Origin: Carnegiea gigantea
Taxonomy: Eukaryota; Streptophyta; Magnoliopsida; Caryophyllales; Cactaceae
Length of the DNA: 64,000 nucleotides
Assembly (NCBI GenBank): GCA_029747015.1
Contig: JAKOGI010000005.1
Coordinates: forward strand, 1,168,191-1,232,190
Direction: 5' to 3'
Numbering within the stretch: position 1 is the first letter of the stretch; the number at the start of each line of letters is the position of its first letter. Under the pieces are notes generated by a model, which searched no databases, was not told the DNA's origin, and was given only the letters and a program-made list of their open reading frames with translations. Below are positions 59,501-64,000 of this stretch, piece by piece. A program made the translations under genes and the position numbers.

Positions 59501-62500
59501 TTATCATAAGCATTCAACAGTCATCAACACTTATATTTCCTAATCACAATTTCATCCCTCATCAGCATTGATGAGCATCAACCAACACTCATCAACACCG
59601 ATCAGCACTTATTAGCACCGATCATCACTCATAAGCAATAAGCTAATTATGAAAAGTTGACAAAAAAAAGGCCAGAAAACAATACAGCCCAATTCTTCAT
59701 GAAATTAGATGCTTCATCAATTTGTAGAGTTCTTTATAATATTTATGCTACCAACCCCACAAAAGGGGGGGGGGGAGGAATAGATAAAACCGAATGAAAT
59801 AAATAAAGACACCTTGAAAGCTTAGATTCAATCACTTAACTCATTGATTAGGCTCCCATCAAGATTCACAAAGCATATATCAAATGATTATGGGGTGGCA
59901 TCAAACCGAATCGGAAAAAAGGGCCTGTGTTGACAGCTGTTTGAGAAACCCAAATGATCAGTGATGAAATGATTGGGTAGATTTTCTGAAATGTAGTATC
60001 TGTATTGTCCCTACGGTTATAACAAGTGTAATTCTACTATAACGTCGGGGCAAGAGATGATTCCTCTGGCCAGAAAATCATAAAAGGGATGCAATAGGAA
60101 GGGCTACAGCTCAACCATTGGTCTTGTTGCAGATTTGACACCTTTTGAAAAGCCATTTGCACACAGCCCCTCAGCTGCATTAGAACTCGCAGAGTGATGA
60201 ACATTTTGTCTAATAGATTAACAGAGTCATCTGCTTTTAGGCACTTTCACATTTTAAATCTTGAAAAATCCTTACTTCTGGCAAAAAGCAAATGTCTTGA
60301 AATCAAATCAACTGAATTTCTAACTTCTACATGTAGGTCCCCCTTGAAGTCTCCACTTGTGGGTGGAAGAGCAAGGTCTAACTTACGTTATCATTACCAA
60401 AAGAATTCAGGCCTTGTAATGTTAAACAGTATACCTGAGGTGGAGCTGCTCTAAGGCTTGTTAACTTCTTGGGTAGTTCTTCAGAAAGGCTTTGCCAATG
60501 CACACTTAATTTTTGCCGAACCTATCATTTATTATTCATTCCCTCTGTCAGAAAACAAGCTTCAAAAACATGCTCTGAAGTCGTCCTATAGACCAAAAAA
60601 CCTCACATTTTCAATAACACGCCATGTTGATTCAAAAGGATATGCCTCTGAAGATCCAACAATTGGTTTTCCCTCTAGTAACACTTGCACACATGCATGA
60701 GCTGAATTTGCCAAAGACTGAAGGTTGTATCCTCCTTCCAAAGCAAGTAAAACTTTACCTTGAGCAAAATCCATTAACTGCAAAATTGCAAATGTTAACA
60801 CAAAGAACAAGAGAGTGGACAGAAGAAACAGAATGTGCAGAGTATGAGCACAAAATGTTCAAAGAAAGCTTTCTGTTTCCACTTATACAAATGACTCCAT
60901 AACACACAAAGTATTCCAGAGAGGGCATGGTAAAGCTAGGCAACAAATGCATTACCACATTTGGTAATAAGATGAAAGGAAACATTCAGGTAGAAAGTCT
61001 ACAGAGTCAAAATTTTGTAAGCACAAGGTCCAAAAAACTGAAAAAGAAAAAAAAAATGATAGCCTTACAGTACAATGCAACACAGGTGAACAAGCAATTA
61101 CACTGAAAACCATTTTATACCAACCTTTCTCAACATGACAGAGTAGCCATAAGCTGTAATACAACAACCACCAAGAGGATCACGAACAGCTGTTGGAGTT
61201 GAACACCAGCAGAAGAATAGCTTAGCAAAACTATAGATAGTTCCCAATCACAGGCTAAAACACTCATTCAATGCTTTTTGGGGTGAATAAGAATAGTAAA
61301 AGAAATCAACAGTGCAAGAGAGTTTTGAAATTCAACAATGCCCTATTGATGTCCCACAGCCCTAGACTCAATGTTAAGCATTGTGTTTGTTACAAGCCAT
61401 AAGCTTGTTCCAATTCAACTCCTTGTGACAAAAAGGTACTTAAAGGTTATCTCTTGATACACCCTATTAAATCATAACTTGGAAGATACGCAGAAGAGTG
61501 AGAACCATGCCAAAAAAGCTAGAAAAAAATATATCCTACATGACCACTCAAATGCTTAGCAATGGTATAGCAAGTACAGATGGTGCAGAAACTTCACAAG
61601 GAAAATAAATGAAGGAATACATTATAGTTATCCTAAACAACCTGCATCAAATCCTGCAGAAACAATAATCATGTCTGGATTGAATTCCTTGGCAACAGGA
61701 ATCAATACATGATCCCAAACAGCAAAATAGTCTGGGTCTCCACAGCGGCCATGTTCCCAAGGGACATTAATATTGTATCCTTTGCCAGGCCCCTCTCCAA
61801 TCATTATATGAGAACCATCATCAGTTGCTGGATAGAAACATCCGAAATCATGCCTAACAAAATGAGATATAACAAGTTAAATGGGCGGTAAAGGGAAAAA
61901 TTTCAGGGTACAGTTATCCTCAGAAATGCTGCAATTTATCTAGATACCACTTCAGCAGCTTGTGCAATAATCCAAAACATCAAAACACTACTCACATTGT
62001 CACATATAAACATCTGAAACTTTTTTCTGACATTTACCTGTGCACTGAGAAGAAAAGAACACGAGAATCCTTCCAAAACATTTTCTGGGTGGCATTACCA
62101 TGATGAACATCCCAATCAACAATCAAAATTTTTCGAATGCCCAATTCTGGCTGATTGATTAAACATGAGCATAATGACAGTTAGACAAGAATCAAGCCAA
62201 AATTTAGAATTGTTTATGAGTCCTTAGTTGAAAAGGGATGGAAGGGTAGAATCTCACTCTTTCATTCAACAGATAACTAGCTGCAATCGCCACATTGTTG
62301 AACAAACAAAAACCCATCGGCTCATTCTCCTCTGCATGATGCCCAGGAGGCCTCACAATTGCAAAAGCAGAATCAAGATCTCCTTTAGCCACTTTCTCTG
62401 CAGCCTATACGATGGAACAATAACTTAGACGAAAACATTGAAATCACAAGAAAACATGAAACAACTTTTGCTTTGGTGATAAGAACATTCAGGATGTAGA

Positions 62501-64000
62501 AATCTCCACATGAGAACACCGAGTGTTAACTGAGCCTGACCAGGGCTGATGTAGTAATCTCTGTAACTTGAATTTTTCATTTCACCTCAAGTAGACACGG
62601 GTCAGATGGATACAGACACTTAATCCTTAGTTTTAGACTAGACTAGATATAGACTAAATCTCTAGGAAATTGCCAAATCTGACATCAGCATCCATATCCA
62701 ACACCTGAAAATTAAGCATCAATAATCAATATGGCCATGTCCACATCACAGTTGCACTAATCACACAAGAATGTTGAACAGTTAGTTTTCAAAGATAGAT
62801 ATTTGCCTCACAGAATTTTGTTGCTAGAACAACACAACCATAAGAAAAGTTAGTTTCATTTCTTCTCTCCCTTGGACCATACTTATATGAAACTACTAAG
62901 GTGGAGGTCCTTGATACTCTATGAAAAGCAGATCCACTTTAGTTTTTCAGGGCTTGTTTGTTAGACATTATGGATGAATTGGAACAATGTTTTAAATTAT
63001 TCCTAACAAAATAAAAGCCATGCCATGGCAACCCATAAATAAACCAGCTTAATTTCCCACTTAACAAAAAAAAATTTACCTCCAGAACAGACCCTGCAGC
63101 TAAATAAGCAGCTTCTGATGAGCCTTTGTTAAAATAAATGGAATTAAACTTGGAGGCAATTCTGTCCCTGCGAGAATCAAACTGCTTGGAGCTTATACTC
63201 TTAATAAGATCAACGTGACTTTTTGAGTGAACCAATTGTATGTATCTGTCTTCTGCTTCTTTAGCACCCAAAAGCACGCACCTGAAAAGGAATGACGAAA
63301 GATTCAGGATACCAATTTATATAGTAGAGTTTTTTTACAACCCAGAGAACTAAAATACAGCATAAGAACAACCTGGATTCCATGCGCTAACCTCACACAA
63401 CCACCACTTCAATTTTTCATGAAACTATCACAAATAGGCTGCCGCACTAAGCCTTAATGCCTCATATGTTCATGCGATGCTACCTTGAAAGATTATATAG
63501 ATGCACTTTCCCTCCTACTACCAATACTGAGTGATGGCTTTATTGTATGAACGTAAATGGTATACAATTTCTGCTGGATTTTTTGTGGGGTTGGGGGGGA
63601 GGTTGTTGTTTGGAATCTAACTAAACAGATCATGTAACGTAATTTTCCATTTATATCCCAGATATAAATGATAGCAAACAGCCACAAAAACCCTTTATTC
63701 GAGAATTATGAAAACAATAGTCAGCAAAAACATATGAAACCATAGGATGCAAAATTTATACGTCGAACAGACTTCAGGACAGGACAAGATATGGGAAACC
63801 AAAGGGAAAAGGAAAAAAAGAGCGAGAGCTTCGTATCACACTATTGCAATTCTGAGATATCTGATGCAAAGCAAAATTCTTGTGTACATTTTTTTCAAAT
63901 TCTATTTATCTTGTACAGGACATATATCACTTCAACCAAATTCAGCTGCTTTTTCAGATGAACCATGAGAAACCACAAATTTAGCAAAATTAGACTCAAA
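56525..64000 (-). CDS. HDA5: Class II histone deacetylase, HDA5-like (5' end outside window)
   Basis: Zn-dependent lysine deacetylase. Thirteen exons are in the window (descending): 63281-63080, 62404-62258, 62150-62038, 61853-61642, 61189-61125, 60777-60607, 60521-60435, 59064-58965, 58859-58738, 58443-58250, 57706-57577, 56861-56797, 56690-56525. They give 590 aa after one split codon. The first exon, with the family's N-terminal IYDE region, must lie beyond 64000. Catalytic features seen: [23 protein letters not shown] (zinc ligands), SAGFDA with the third zinc ligand, and LEGGYN with the transition-state Tyr. The HHGNG usually seen after the second motif reads HHGNA here. The C-terminal half ([40 protein letters not shown]) matches the extension of Arabidopsis HDA5, which represses flowering-time genes. 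HDA18 is the close alternative. Confidence 0.92.
57745..58053. mobile_element. MITE-like element with ACTGTTTGGAT ends, in an HDA5-like intron
   Basis: The left end ACTGTTTGGATAGGC and the reverse complement of the right end ACTGTTGTTTGGATTGGGC are near-inverted repeats. The interior has purine-rich (GGGGAGGGGAA) and complementary pyrimidine-rich (CCCCTCCACG) arms. It sits in the intron between exons 57706-57577 and 58443-58250. Confidence 0.55.
58630..58664. mobile_element. Truncated MITE, GGATTCAAAAT family, copy D
   Basis: CCATGGATTCAAAATG followed by GGCCGAACCGCGATGAAAC matches the start of copy B at 10783 and then stops. Only one end is present. It lies in an HDA5-like intron. Confidence 0.55.
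59471..59665. mobile_element. MITE-like element with TTTTCAACTT ends, in an HDA5-like intron
   Basis: The left end contains TTCTTTTCAACTT and the right end AAAAGTTGA, inverted. The body is largely made of ATCAGCACTTATTAGCA or CATCAACACTCATCA units. AAGAAGTACTTAT near the left end is shared with the element at 44382, so the two are probably related. Confidence 0.55.

Noticed and set aside
1..64000. CRISPR arrays, operons, toxin-antitoxin or phage-like systems
   Set aside because: No regularly spaced direct repeats with unique spacers and no prokaryotic gene clusters; the window is plant nuclear DNA.

Overview
This window is nuclear DNA of a flowering plant, most likely a eudicot. The genes have many short introns with GT-AG borders and AT-rich intergenic DNA. 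All recognisable proteins are plant-type: RPA1B, a plant presenilin, a mitochondrial glycine-rich RRM protein, a POLAR-like protein, chloroplast phosphoserine phosphatase and a plant class II histone deacetylase with the HDA5-type C-terminal extension. The genus cannot be told from the sequence alone. There are no bacterial operons, CRISPR arrays or phage genes.

Layout. 83-250: two decayed tRNA copies (Cys, then Lys). 798-4360 (-): RPA1B, 12 coding exons, with a good E2F site upstream. 7803-9940 (+): unrecognised Ser-rich protein with a Cys-rich tail. 12237-13700 (-): intronless presenilin with an internal tandem duplication. 16286-18176 (+): mitochondrial-type glycine-rich RNA-binding protein. 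19159-25358 (-): POLAR-like coiled-coil protein. 30619-35211 (-): phosphoserine phosphatase. 38783-43006 (-): mitochondrial ATP synthase gamma-subunit copy that is broken by a frameshift and a stop. 45046-51574 (+): mitochondrial carrier. 53183-55627 (+): J-domain/zinc-finger protein of the JJJ1/DNAJC21 type. 56525 to beyond 64000 (-): HDA5-like histone deacetylase, first exon outside the window.

The genes are ordinary housekeeping and developmental loci with no evident shared pathway. Several are convergent pairs (RBG3-like with POLAR-like, the J-domain gene with HDA5-like). Introns and spacers carry many small non-autonomous DNA elements. At least three look hAT-like, with short terminal inverted repeats, probable 8-bp target duplications and termini built from simple subterminal repeats. 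Homopolymer G or C tracts of 9-25 bases are also unusually frequent, and often sit at T-to-G (or C-to-A) junctions.

I rebuilt exon borders by hand from GT/AG sites, reading frame and remembered family alignments. In-frame sums agree for every intact gene, which supports the models. No search or alignment was run. I found no convincing new biological system; the best leads are the ATP synthase gamma pseudogene, the hAT-like elements, the presenilin loop duplication and the homopolymer pattern.
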